DNA of 64,000 bases from Umezawaea sp049997955 (GTDB lineage: Bacteria > Actinomycetota > Actinomycetes > Mycobacteriales > Pseudonocardiaceae). Under the pieces are notes generated by a model. The model was not told the origin of the DNA and did not search any database. It saw only the letters and a list, made by a program, of their open reading frames with translations. The number at the start of each line of letters is the position of its first letter. Position 1 is the first letter of the stretch. Both the position numbers and the translations under genes were made by a program. Below are positions 1-8,896 of the stretch, piece after piece. The DNA is taken from NCBI GenBank assembly GCA_049997955.1, contig JAEBDY010000010.1:310001-374000 (forward strand), written 5' to 3'.

Positions 1-43
1 GGCCGAGCGGGGTGCGGACGACCCGCGACCAGCGTCCTTGCAT
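1..43 (-). CDS. ABC transporter permease, DppC/OppC-like, N-terminus only (partial)
   Basis: An ATG on the minus strand at 43 opens a frame (MQGRWSRVVRTPLG) that runs off the window edge. It begins three bases after the stop of the upstream DppB-like permease. In peptide/nickel importers the second permease follows the first at this spacing, and a short basic N-terminus before the first membrane helix fits DppC. Only 14 residues are visible, so the assignment rests on gene order. Confidence 0.6.
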   Translation of the reverse strand, partial: MQGRWSRVVRTPLG

Positions 44-46
44 CCG

Positions 47-1054
47 TCAGTCCTCCCGGATCGTCGAGCGTGGGTCGAGCAGGGCGAGGGCGACGTCGAC
101 GACGAGGTTGGTGACCAGCACGCCGACGCCGTAGACGAGGACGATCGCCTGCACCACCGGGTAGTCCTTGGTGAGGATCGACTGCACGATCGTGCTGCCC
201 AGACCCGGCCAGGCGAAGACGTTCTCGACCAGCACGGTGCCCGCGACCATCGAGCTGAGCAGGAGCCCGCCGAGCGTGAGCGCCGCGGTGACGGCGTTCG
301 GCAGCGCGTGTCCCAGGTAGACGGTCCGGTTGGGCAGCCGCTTGGCGCGGGCGGTGCGGACGAAGTCCGCCTCCAGCACGCCGACCATCTCGACGCGGAC
401 GATGCGGGCGAGGATCGCCGCCGGCCCGATCGCCAGTGAGAACACGGGGAGCAGGTACGCCGCCGCGGTCTCGTTGCCCGCCACCGGGAGCCACCCGAGC
501 CGGATCCCGAAGACATAGATCAGCGCGACCCCGATCAGGAAGTCCGGCACCGTCGCCACGACCACGCTGGTCGTGGTGAAGGTGAGCTCGGTGCGCCGCC
601 CGTGGCCGCGCCGGGTCAGCACGCCCGTGAAGACGCCCAGCGGGATCGCCACGACCACGGCGGCCAGGAACGCGATCACGGCCAGCGACAGCGTGGCGGA
701 CAGCCGCTGGGCGATGACGTCGGAAACCGGGAGCTGCGAGGAGATCGACGTGCCGAGGTCGCCGGTGAACAACCCCCTCAGGTAGTGCAGGTACTGCGTG
801 AGGATCGGGTCGTTCAACCCCAGGGCCTCCCTGCGCGCCTCGACCAGCGCCACCGGCGCCGTGGGGCCGAGCGCCCCGCGGACCGGGTCGCCGGGGATGA
901 GGTGGATCATGGCGAAGGACGCGGTCACCAGCACCCAGAGCGAGACCAGCAGCCGCCCCAGGCGTCGGACGCCGAACCGCACCCACGGGTGGGCCCGTCG
1001 TCGCGGCACCGACGGGTCCGCGGTCCTGCTCGGGGACATCGCGCTTACCGACAC
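47..1054 (-). CDS. Dipeptide/nickel-type ABC transporter permease (DppB family)
   Basis: A 335-residue integral membrane subunit of a family-5 peptide importer. After a basic N-terminus the first helix contains the DppB signature ending in HLIPGDPV, followed by a periplasm-type loop and five more hydrophobic segments. The EAA-type loop (FVRTARAKRLPNRTVYLGHALPNA) is present, which contacts the ATPase. I chose GTG 1054 because AGGAGG lies five bases before it; a GTG two codons earlier overlaps that ribosome site. It lies 18 bases after the solute-binding protein gene and 3 bases before a second permease, so the three form one operon. The substrate (peptide, nickel, opine) cannot be read from sequence. 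Confidence 0.9.
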   Translation of the reverse strand: MSVSAMSPSRTADPSVPRRRAHPWVRFGVRRLGRLLVSLWVLVTASFAMIHLIPGDPVRGALGPTAPVALVEARREALGLNDPILTQYLHYLRGLFTGDLGTSISSQLPVSDVIAQRLSATLSLAVIAFLAAVVVAIPLGVFTGVLTRRGHGRRTELTFTTTSVVVATVPDFLIGVALIYVFGIRLGWLPVAGNETAAAYLLPVFSLAIGPAAILARIVRVEMVGVLEADFVRTARAKRLPNRTVYLGHALPNAVTAALTLGGLLLSSMVAGTVLVENVFAWPGLGSTIVQSILTKDYPVVQAIVLVYGVGVLVTNLVVDVALALLDPRSTIRED

Positions 1055-1072
1055 GTCCACCTCCTTCCGTCG

Positions 1073-2668
1073 CTACTTCGCCAGCACGCGGATGCTCGTC
1101 GGGATCAGCTGGCCGGGCACCTGGAACTCCGCGCTCTTGCCGAACATGCGCACGACCTTGTTGGCGAACGGCACGATGTCCGCCTTCGCGATCAGGCCGG
1201 ACTCCGCGGCGAGCCAGTCCGCGCACCCGGCGACACCCGCGGTCGCCATCGCCGCCGCGACCGCCTTGTCGTAGTCCGGGTCGGAGATCGCAGCGAAGTT
1301 GGTCCCGTCGGGAGCCGCCGGACCGGACAGGAAGGGCACGAGCTGGTCCGGGCTGCTGACGTTGAGCGAGACCCAGCTGACGTCCCAGTCACCCGCGCCG
1401 AAGATGGTGCTGGTCAACGTCGTCTCGTCCTGGCTGCGCGCGGTGGCCTCGACGCCGACCGCCTTCCACTGCTGCACGGCCAGTTCGGCCGCGGCGTCGC
1501 CCGCGCTGCCGTTGTCGTTCTGGTACAGGAAGGTCATCGTCAGCGGCTTGCCGTCCTTGGCGCGCTTGCCGTCGGCTCCCGCCGTCCAGCCCGCTTCGTC
1601 GAGCAGGGCGGCCGCTGCCTTGACGTCGGTCGCGGGCAGCGCCTTGGACACCGAGTCACCGGGGCAGGCGACCGGCTCGTTCGCGGCCAGGGTGGTCGCC
1701 GCGGTGCCCTTGTCCGACGTGAGCACCTTCCGCAGCTGCGGGAGGTCGAGCGCCTGGGTCAGCGCCATCCTGACCTTCGGGTCGCTGGTGACGCGGCCCG
1801 CGGCGTGGTTGTACCACTGCTCCCCCACGAGGGCCGGGGTGTCGGCGGAGAACAGCCCCGCCTTCTCCAGCCGTTCCGCGTCCACCCCAGGGATCTGGGC
1901 GGCGTTCAGGCCGCCGGACAGCAGCAGGTTCGCCGCGGTCGTCTCGTTCTGCACGACCTTGACCACGACCGTCTTCGGCATCCCCTTGGTCGCCGTCGTG
2001 GCTCCGCCCGGCCCCCACGTGTAGCCGTCGCGGACCGTGTAGGTGTAGTGGTCGCCCGGAGCGGCCTCGGTCAGCTGGTAAGGCCCGGTGCCCGCGGTGG
2101 CCGTCTTCAGCGAGGAGCGGTCGGCCAACCCCTTGGGGCAGACCATCGGCAGGCTCGCCAGTCCGTTGAGGACGAACGGGGCGGGCGTGGCCAGGGTGAT
2201 CGTCACGGTGCCCGCCGCGTCGTCGCCCACCGACTTCGCGCCCGCCGGGAAGAACGTGCCGAGGAAGGGGCTCTTGCTGTTCGGGTCGGCGACGAAGTTG
2301 AGGTTGTCCGCGACGACGGACGCGGTCAGCTTCGTCCCGTCGCCGCAGGTGATGCCCTCGGCGAGCGTCAACGAGATCGTGTTCTCCTTGACGTCCCACT
2401 TCGTGGCGAGCCCCGACTTGATCTCACCGCTGGCGCCGTCGACGCTGAGCAGCGGGTCGTAGGCGAACTGCGTGACGGTGAACAGCGAGCTGCCCGCGCC
2501 CATCTGCGGGTCCAGGCTGCCGGGGTCGGAGGAGAGCCCGAGGGTGAAGGTGCCGCCTTCGACGACCTCGGCCTTCCCGCTGCCGGTCGAGGCGCCCCCG
2601 CAGCCTGCGAGCGCGACGGCGACCAGGCAGAGGGACAGGCCGTAGGTACCCGTCGTGGTCCGCTTCAT
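1073..2668 (-). CDS. Family-5 extracellular solute-binding lipoprotein (peptide/nickel ABC importer)
   Basis: A 531-residue receptor of the importer encoded just downstream. A signal peptide ends in a lipobox (VALAGCGG, Cys about residue 23), so the protein should be lipid-anchored outside the membrane. The N-terminal lobe has the family-5 opening GGTFTLGLSSDPGSLDPQ and ends with a hinge of the usual family size. ATG 2668 is preceded by GGAG at six bases. First gene of the unit SBP-DppB-DppC. The serine hydrolase upstream in the same direction may act on the same peptides or amide compounds, which is inference only. Confidence 0.9.
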   Translation of the reverse strand: MKRTTTGTYGLSLCLVAVALAGCGGASTGSGKAEVVEGGTFTLGLSSDPGSLDPQMGAGSSLFTVTQFAYDPLLSVDGASGEIKSGLATKWDVKENTISLTLAEGITCGDGTKLTASVVADNLNFVADPNSKSPFLGTFFPAGAKSVGDDAAGTVTITLATPAPFVLNGLASLPMVCPKGLADRSSLKTATAGTGPYQLTEAAPGDHYTYTVRDGYTWGPGGATTATKGMPKTVVVKVVQNETTAANLLLSGGLNAAQIPGVDAERLEKAGLFSADTPALVGEQWYNHAAGRVTSDPKVRMALTQALDLPQLRKVLTSDKGTAATTLAANEPVACPGDSVSKALPATDVKAAAALLDEAGWTAGADGKRAKDGKPLTMTFLYQNDNGSAGDAAAELAVQQWKAVGVEATARSQDETTLTSTIFGAGDWDVSWVSLNVSSPDQLVPFLSGPAAPDGTNFAAISDPDYDKAVAAAMATAGVAGCADWLAAESGLIAKADIVPFANKVVRMFGKSAEFQVPGQLIPTSIRVLAK

Positions 2669-2801
2669 CGAAACTCCAATCGGTGGGATTCCCCGGTTTC
2701 GAGGCCGGGAGGAGCCGATCTTTGGACGGCACCGGGAATGGTCGGGTCCTCAGTGGACGGTCTGCGTCGATCCGCGCGCTCCACGGGGTTCGATCGGGCG
2801 T

Positions 2802-4190
2802 TCAGGCACCGGCGCGGCGCACGGCGCGACCGAGGTGCAGGTAGAGCGAGTGGCCGGTGCCGTCGTCACCCAGGAACGCGTGCGGCATGTGCATGCCGCG
2901 ATCGGCCTCGACCGGGATCAGCATGTCGTCCCGGTAGTGGACGAGTTCGGTCCGCTCGACCTTCCCGCCCATCTCCACGTAGGCCCCCTTGGGGATCTGC
3001 TCGATCCAGATCCGGTGGTCGGCGTCCTGGCTGACGGTGAGGTCGAAGACCTCCGCCGAATAGGTGCCGAGGTAGCGCTCGGCGTCGATCCGCCGGGGTT
3101 CCGCGGGCGGCACGGGCAGCGCGGGCAGCGCGACGTCGGTCAGCTCGCCGAGCACGTGGCCCACGACGTCGTGGAAGAGCGAGAACATGTCGCCGCCGTT
3201 GGTCAGCAGCGCGACGGCCAGCCCCGATCCGGGGACCACCCGCAGGAAGGCGCCCTGCCCGATGGTGTTGCCGTCGTGGCCGACGACCGTCCCGTCCGGC
3301 GTGTCGAACCGTTCGAAGCCGAGCCCCCACGACGTCCCCATGAGCCCGAGTTCGGGCAGGTCCACCTCGCGCTCGTGCATCCGGGCGGCGGTGCCGGCGG
3401 CCAGCACCCGCGTGCCGTCTGCCGCCAGGCCGTCCTCCAGGTGCATCCGGGCGAAGGCGACCAGGTCGCGGGGCCGCATCGCGAGCATCGAGCCCGCCGG
3501 GGAGTTCGACCGGGCCATGGCCCACACCGGGGCGGGCACGTACCCGGCGCCCGGCGCCTCCTCGACGTGGCCCACCGCGGCGCGGAACATGATCGCCTCG
3601 TAGGGACCCGTCGCCGTGTGGGTGAGCCCCAGCGGCGCGATGAGGTGCTCGCGCAGGCACGCGTCGTACGACTTCCCGCGCAGCACCTCGACGAGCCTGC
3701 CGAGCACGCAGTAGCCCGCGTTGTTGTAGGAGAACTGCTCGCCGGGCGGGAACAGCTGCGGCACCCCGTCCAGCGTCGCGACGTACTTCTCGACGCAGTC
3801 GTCGCCGACCCCGGTGTCGGTGAAGACGTCGCCCTCGAACCCGGCGGTGTGGTTGAGCAGCTGCCGCACGGTGATCCGCTCGCCTGCCGCTTCGTCGGCG
3901 ATGCGGAACCCCGGCAGGTAGGTCCGGACCGGCTCGTCCAGACCGACCTCCCCCTCGTCGACCAGCTGCATCACCAGGGTGCTCGTCCAGAGCTTGGTGA
4001 TCGACCCGATCTGGAAGACCGAGTCGGTGGTCGCCGCCACCCCGGTCGCCTTGCTGAGCAGACCCGCGGCCCCGTCGACCACCTGACCGCCCTGCAGCAC
4101 GGCCCACGCCGCACCAGGAACATCGTGCTTCCCGAGCAGAAGGGGGAGCCGCTCCTCTAGCGAAGCGCGAACATCGTGGAGGTTGCTCAT
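2802..4190 (-). CDS. Serine hydrolase of the beta-lactamase / penicillin-binding protein family (class C-like)
   Basis: A 462-residue protein with the catalytic Ser-x-x-Lys motif at S63-K66 (GSITK) and the Tyr-x-Asn motif at Y155-N157 (SYNN), as in class C beta-lactamases, D-aminopeptidases and esterase EstB. The last 100 residues form the small beta-barrel extension (pfam DUF3471-like) seen in this subgroup. No signal peptide is visible, so it is probably cytoplasmic, which argues against a true beta-lactamase. Gene lies 133 bases upstream of the peptide-type solute-binding protein and in the same direction, suggesting peptide or D-amino-acid amide hydrolysis. Substrate unknown. Confidence 0.85.
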   Translation of the reverse strand: MSNLHDVRASLEERLPLLLGKHDVPGAAWAVLQGGQVVDGAAGLLSKATGVAATTDSVFQIGSITKLWTSTLVMQLVDEGEVGLDEPVRTYLPGFRIADEAAGERITVRQLLNHTAGFEGDVFTDTGVGDDCVEKYVATLDGVPQLFPPGEQFSYNNAGYCVLGRLVEVLRGKSYDACLREHLIAPLGLTHTATGPYEAIMFRAAVGHVEEAPGAGYVPAPVWAMARSNSPAGSMLAMRPRDLVAFARMHLEDGLAADGTRVLAAGTAARMHEREVDLPELGLMGTSWGLGFERFDTPDGTVVGHDGNTIGQGAFLRVVPGSGLAVALLTNGGDMFSLFHDVVGHVLGELTDVALPALPVPPAEPRRIDAERYLGTYSAEVFDLTVSQDADHRIWIEQIPKGAYVEMGGKVERTELVHYRDDMLIPVEADRGMHMPHAFLGDDGTGHSLYLHLGRAVRRAGA

Positions 4191-4385
4191 GCACGATGAT
4201 GCTAGGAACGACGCGGACCGCTGTGTTCGTCGTCACGGATGACTTGGCGACGGCGGCTTGGTCGTCCACGACAAGTCGTGCCGCCACCGGCGGGCGGTCG
4301 GCGCACCGCGGCCGCCCGTGCGGCGGGCTGGTCCACCTGCGGGCCACGACCCCGCGAAGTGGTGCGGCGGTCCTCCCTTTCCAGT

Positions 4386-4808
4386 GACGCGCCTGTCACC
4401 CATTTCGCCTTTCGGATCGGCGAGGTCGACCTGTCCGTGCTGGAGGGTCCGGAGGCCACGCGCGAGGCGCGGATCATCGCCGAGACGCACCGGCTGGAGA
4501 CGGCGCAGGCGGAGTCGACGGGGTGTCGATCTCGCAGAAGCAGGTCGACTTCGCCAACGAGCAGGCGGCGTCGCGGGGCGTGGGCGACAAGGTCCGCTAC
4601 CGCTTCCGCACCATGCTGGACACGGGTTTCGCCACCGGGTCCCGGCGGGCCATCTGGAACAACGAGAGCACGATGTACGTGGACCTGTTCGAGCTGTTCG
4701 CCGAACACGCGCGGCAGCTGGAGTTCGGCGGGCGCTACGTCACCACCACCGGCTGCTACGACGACGTGACCGGTGGCCGGTCCAAGGCGGTCGCCCAGAT
4801 CGACCAGC
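4386..4808 (+). pseudogene. Geranyl diphosphate 2-C-methyltransferase remnant
   Basis: Two blocks in different frames match the GPP methyltransferase of 2-methylisoborneol synthesis. Block one (about 4401-4514) reads IGEVDLSVLEGPEATRE and then HRLETAQAE. Block two (about 4517-4808) reads GVSISQKQVDFANEQA, MLDTGFATGS and NNESTMYVDLFELFAEHA. About 45-50 residues expected between them, including the Asp-x-Gly-x-Gly SAM-binding loop, are missing together with a frame change at 4514-4517. The N-terminal third is unrecognisable and the C-terminus is lost into the following synthase remnant. The enzyme cannot work. Family identification is from remembered sequence similarity and is strong for the central block. 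Confidence 0.85.
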
Positions 4809-5640
4809 ACCACACCACGTCCACGTTCACCGGCCTGGGCACCTCGGCCGCGCGCTTCGCCGCGCGGCTCGGCAGCGGCCTCGACCTCGGGTCGCACCAC
4901 CCCGAGAACGGCCACGATCCCGCGTACGCGCACCGGCCGTGGGGTGACGGGACGGCGTCGCCGCTGTACTGCCCGCTCCCCGAACGGATCGACGACACCC
5001 TCGGGGAGGAGGTCGACCGGCGGCTGGCCGCCTGGTCGCGGGAGTGCGGGTTCTCCGTCGAGGAGGCTGGCCGGCTCGGGCGGGCGGGGTTCGGCAGGCT
5101 GGTCGTGCTCGCCCACCCGGACTGCGACGACCCGGACCGGTTGCTCGTCTCGGCGAAGCTCAACGCGGCGTGGAAGCACAACGACAAGAACCCGCCCGCG
5201 TGGAGTACCTCGCGGCCAGGCAGCACGACAGCTTCTACACGTCCATGACCCTCGTCGACGTGCTCGGCGGCTACGAGCTGGACTCGAACGCCTTCTCCGA
5301 ACCCCACGTGCGGCGGGCCGCGATCCTGGCGGGGACGGCGTCCGTGCTCGTCAACGACCTGTTCTCGGCGACCAAGGACCTCGCGGACGAGAACCCGCCG
5401 TGCAACATGGTCCTGCAGATCGCCGCCGACCGGGACTGCTCGATCGAGGAGGCGACCGAGGCGACCGAGGAACTCCACAACGGACTGGTCCGCGATTTCC
5501 AGTCCGTGCGAAGAAAACCGCGAACCACGCCCTCGCCGCAGTCGCAGCGCTTCCTGCGGGGCCTGCGGGCGTGGATGGGTGGCGGCTTCGAATGGCGCTC
5601 CACCAGCCCGCGCTACCGGACCGACCAGCGCGGGACCTGA
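4809..5640 (+). pseudogene. 2-methylisoborneol synthase (terpene cyclase) remnant
   Basis: The N-terminal part (4820-5173) is fused in frame to the methyltransferase remnant and reads YCPLPERIDDTLGEEVDRRL and AHPDCDDPDRLLVSAKLNAAW, typical of 2-MIB synthase. It jumps directly to KHNDKNPPAW, so roughly 90-100 residues including the metal-binding Asp-rich motif are deleted; the residues AAW occur at both expected sides, suggesting a short-homology deletion at 5165-5173. One G is then missing at 5203-5204 (TGG-AG-TAC), shifting the rest into another frame, where EYLAARQHDSFYTSM, the second metal motif VNDLFSATKD and the usual C-terminus FLRGLRAWMGGGFEW are intact up to a TGA at 5638. Confidence 0.88.
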
Positions 5641-5761
5641 GCGCGCCGCTCACCACCGGCGCACCGCGGTCGAGCGTTGTCCCGACCGTCTCAAGTCGTT
5701 CCAGGGACCGGGTTCGCCCACTGCCGAGGGTGCTCGTCCGACGGTGGGCTCGCCCTGGGAA

Positions 5762-7552
5762 TCAGGCGCTCTCCGCCGCGGCGGCACGTCCGGTCCGCCT
5801 GCCGGTGAACAGGCAGCCGCCGAGGAACGTCCCCTCCAGCGAGCGGTACCCGTGGACGCCTCCGCCGCCGAAGCCCGCGACCTCGCCCGCCGCGTACAGG
5901 CCGGGAACGGGCCTGCCGGTGGCGCCGAGCACGCGTCCGGACAGGTCCGTCTGCAAACCGCCGAGCGTCTTGCGGGTGAGGATGTTCATCCGGATCGCGA
6001 TGAGCGGCCCCGCCGACGGGTCGAGGATCTTGTGGAGCGACGCCGTGCGGGCGAGGAGGTCACCGCTGTAGGCGAGCGAGTTGCGGATGCCCATGATCTG
6101 GGCGTCCTTCGTGAAGGGGTTGTCGACCTGCTGGTCGCGCAGGGTGATCTGCCTCCGCAGGACGTCGAGGGCGATCAGGTCGCCGCCCGCGATCCTGTTC
6201 ATGCCCGCGACCAGGTCCGCCAGCGAGTTCGCGACGACGAAGTCCTCGCCCCGCTCCAGGAACGCCTTGATCGGCAGCGGTGTGCTGGTGAGCAGTCGGC
6301 CCGCGAGGTAGGCGAGGAGGTCCTTCCTGGTGAGCTCGGGGTTCTGCTCGGACCCGGAGAGCACGAACTCCTTGTCGACGATCTTCTTGTTCAGCACGAA
6401 CCACGAGTGGTCGTGCCCGGAGCGCTTGATCAGCTCCAGCGTGCCGAGCGTGTCGTAGCTCGGCACGCCAGGGCTGGGGAAGCGGCGGCCCTCGGCGTCG
6501 AGCCACAGCGAGGAGGGCGCGGCGAGCACGCGGATCCCGTGGCCGGGCCAGATCGGGGTGTGGTTGGTCAACCCCTCCGTGTAGTGCCACATCCGGTCGG
6601 GGTTGACCAGCCGGGCGCCCGCCAGTTCGCTGATGGCCAGCATGCGTCCGTCGACGTGCGCGGGCACGCCGGTGATCATGCGGGCGGGCGGGGTGCCGAG
6701 GCGGGCGGGCCAGTTGCGCCGGACGAGGTCCTGGTTGCCGCCGATGCCGCCCGAGGTGACGACGACCATCGGGGCGTGCAGCTCGAAGTCGCCGACCTTC
6801 GTGCGGGAGCTCGGTGTGCCGCGGGCGGCGCCGCTGGGTTGCAGGACGCTGCCGCGCACCCCGGTGACGGCGCCGTTCGTGGTGATGAGCCCGTCGACCT
6901 GGTGGCGGAAGCGGAAGGTGACCTTTCCCCGCGCCGCCGCGGCGCGCACGAGCCTCTCGAACGGTTCCACGACGCCGGGGCCGGTGCCGAGCGTCAGGTG
7001 GAAGCGGGGGACGGAGTTGCCCGGTCCGTCGGCGAGCTGCCCGCCGCGTTCCGCCCAGCCGACGACGGGCACCCAGCTCATGCCCAGCCCCGCCAGCCAC
7101 GACCGCTTCTCCCCCGCGGCGAACTCCAGGTACTCCTCGGCCCACCGGGACGCCCAGTGGTCCGCGCCGAGCGGGTCGTCGACGCCGCGGTCGAAGCCCG
7201 CCGTGGCGAACCAGTCGCCGCGGGCCAGTTCGAGGGAGTCCCTGATGCCCGCCAGCCGCTGCTCGACGGAGTCGACGAAGAACAGCCCGCCTAACGACCA
7301 GAACGCCTGACCGCCCAGGCCGGTCTCCGGCTCCTGGTCCAGCAGCAGCACCCGCCTGCCCGCGGCGGCCAGCTCGGAGGTCGCGACGAGCCCGGCGAGC
7401 CCGGACCCGATGACGATCACGTCCGCGTCGACCCTCGGCGCGGCGGAGGCCTGGCCCAGGCCCAGCGTGTTCATGGTCGTGGCCGCGGCGAAAGCGCTCC
7501 CTGCCGTGAGGAGGTGGCGTCGGCTGATGTTCCTGCTGCGAGGTGAACTCAT
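5762..7552 (-). CDS. Tat-exported FAD-binding dehydrogenase (flavocytochrome c / ketosteroid-dehydrogenase fold)
   Basis: A 596-residue flavoprotein. The N-terminus carries a twin-arginine signal (SRRHLLTAG, then an Ala-rich stretch ending ASAA), followed by the FAD dinucleotide fold VIVIGSGLAGLVATSELA with a downstream acidic residue (LLLDQEPE). The C-terminus has the FAD-binding GLYAAGEVAGFGGGGVHGY and ends in the GGCLFTGR helix. This arrangement fits the FAD_binding_2 group of 3-ketosteroid or fumarate-type dehydrogenases exported folded. ATG 7552 has a GAAGGG ribosome site; longer frames upstream are antisense to the next gene. Divergent from a PucR-type regulator, with an inverted repeat between them, suggesting regulation by that protein. 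Substrate unknown. Confidence 0.88.
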   Translation of the reverse strand: MSSPRSRNISRRHLLTAGSAFAAATTMNTLGLGQASAAPRVDADVIVIGSGLAGLVATSELAAAGRRVLLLDQEPETGLGGQAFWSLGGLFFVDSVEQRLAGIRDSLELARGDWFATAGFDRGVDDPLGADHWASRWAEEYLEFAAGEKRSWLAGLGMSWVPVVGWAERGGQLADGPGNSVPRFHLTLGTGPGVVEPFERLVRAAAARGKVTFRFRHQVDGLITTNGAVTGVRGSVLQPSGAARGTPSSRTKVGDFELHAPMVVVTSGGIGGNQDLVRRNWPARLGTPPARMITGVPAHVDGRMLAISELAGARLVNPDRMWHYTEGLTNHTPIWPGHGIRVLAAPSSLWLDAEGRRFPSPGVPSYDTLGTLELIKRSGHDHSWFVLNKKIVDKEFVLSGSEQNPELTRKDLLAYLAGRLLTSTPLPIKAFLERGEDFVVANSLADLVAGMNRIAGGDLIALDVLRRQITLRDQQVDNPFTKDAQIMGIRNSLAYSGDLLARTASLHKILDPSAGPLIAIRMNILTRKTLGGLQTDLSGRVLGATGRPVPGLYAAGEVAGFGGGGVHGYRSLEGTFLGGCLFTGRRTGRAAAAESA

Positions 7553-7693
7553 CGTTGAGCCCTTCAGGGGAACGGGAGGGGTGCCCGGTTGACGGCGGCG
7601 ACGGCACTGGCCAGGGTGGTTACCGTCGAGTAGACACGTAACCAGGGCGGGAGCGACCGGGGATAGGGTCGCGCCACCAAGCGCCGTCGACCC

Positions 7694-7714
7694 CGTTGTG
7701 CGCCACCCACAACG
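7694..7714. promoter_or_regulatory. Inverted repeat between FAD dehydrogenase and PucR-type gene
   Basis: CGTTGTG (7694-7700) and CACAACG (7708-7714) form a perfect 7-bp inverted repeat with a 7-base spacer. It lies 17 bases before the regulator start and 142 bases before the divergent dehydrogenase start, a sensible place for an autoregulatory operator. Confidence 0.5.
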
Positions 7715-7730
7715 ACGTCCCGGAGGTGCC

Positions 7731-8888
7731 GTGCGGGACCAGCGGACGACCGCGATCGCCCTGCGGGTGATGGGGGCGATGGCCTCGGACGACGAGGTCG
7801 TGGCCAGGGTCGTCGAGGCCGCCAGGGAGAACTCCCCGGAGGTCGCCCGGCTGCCGGAGGCGGAGAACCGCAGGCACATCGCCACCCTGCTCGCCGAGGG
7901 GGCCGCCCACCTCGAACGCGGGGACGGCGACTTCTCCGCGGCCCTCGCGCTGGGGGCCGACCGTGCGGCCCAGGGCGTCTCGATCGCGGGCCTGCTGCGC
8001 GGCGTGCACGCGGGCCGCGCCGAGGTGATCCGCGCCGGTGTGGAGTTCGCCCGCGGGACGGGCATCGACGACTCCACGATCCTGGACTTCATCGTGGACG
8101 TGGACTCCTACGTCGCGGCGGTCGAACGCCACATCATCAGCAGCTACCACACCGCCGAACTCCAGCTGTCCCGCACGGCCCGCGACCTGAACACCCAGGT
8201 GCTGCGCGGGCTCCTGGTGCCGGACGGCGGTTTCCCCGACCCCGCCGCGCTGAGCCGGGTGGGGCTCCGGCCCGACAGCCGCTACCACTGCGTGGTCTCG
8301 GACGTGACCGACCCGAGCCACGCCAGGTCCCTCGAACAGCTCCTGCTGCCCTTCGGCGGCGTATACGGACTCGTCGAGGGGCGGCTGGCGGGCGTGAGCC
8401 ACCAGCGACCGTGCCGTCCGGACGACGACGTGCCGCTGCTCGTGGTCTCCCCCGCCACCCCCTTGGCGTCGCTGCGCGGGATGTACCCGATGTGCGTCCA
8501 AGCCCTCGCCGTCGCGTCCTCACGGGAGGCGCGCGGCGTCCACCCGCTCACCGACCTCGCGGCGGAAACGGCGCTGGCCGCCCACCCGGCGATGGGCGAC
8601 ACCCTCGCGGAGGAGTTCCTGGGCCCGCTCAACCCGAAGAGCGGCTTCCACCACGAACTGGTCGCGACCGCGTTGTGCTACCTCGACCACGGCCGCAGGA
8701 TCGGCGCCACCGCGGCGGTGCTGCACATCCACGCCAACACCGTCCGCTACCGCCTCGACCGCCTGGCCGAACTCACGGACGTCGACCTCACCGAAACCCC
8801 GCGCGCCCGCCGCTCCCACGTCCTCACCACCCTCCACACGTGGTGGGCGCTGCGCACCTGGATCGACCGCGACGCGACGGGGAGGTGA
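7731..8888 (+). CDS. PucR-family transcriptional regulator (C-terminal helix-turn-helix)
   Basis: A 385-residue regulator. The N-terminal half is helical and resembles the RsbT co-antagonist-like sensor domain often found in PucR proteins; a GGDEF-like central region follows. The C-terminal 60 residues contain the PucR helix-turn-helix with the signature AVLHIHANTVRYRLDRLAEL. GTG 7731 was chosen because CGGAGG ends four bases before it; a GTG 11 codons upstream lies in the inverted repeat. Divergently transcribed from the Tat-exported FAD dehydrogenase, its likely target. Effector unknown. Confidence 0.87.
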   Translation: MRDQRTTAIALRVMGAMASDDEVVARVVEAARENSPEVARLPEAENRRHIATLLAEGAAHLERGDGDFSAALALGADRAAQGVSIAGLLRGVHAGRAEVIRAGVEFARGTGIDDSTILDFIVDVDSYVAAVERHIISSYHTAELQLSRTARDLNTQVLRGLLVPDGGFPDPAALSRVGLRPDSRYHCVVSDVTDPSHARSLEQLLLPFGGVYGLVEGRLAGVSHQRPCRPDDDVPLLVVSPATPLASLRGMYPMCVQALAVASSREARGVHPLTDLAAETALAAHPAMGDTLAEEFLGPLNPKSGFHHELVATALCYLDHGRRIGATAAVLHIHANTVRYRLDRLAELTDVDLTETPRARRSHVLTTLHTWWALRTWIDRDATGR

Positions 8889-8896
8889 TCGTCGGC

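Noticed and set aside
602..3034. An 810-codon open frame on the plus strand
   Set aside because: Antisense to the DppB and solute-binding genes, which have clear family motifs and lipobox.
2802..4190. Beta-lactamase resistance gene
   Set aside because: The motifs fit the wider serine-hydrolase family, but no signal peptide is present and the C-terminal barrel is that of esterase/D-aminopeptidase relatives.
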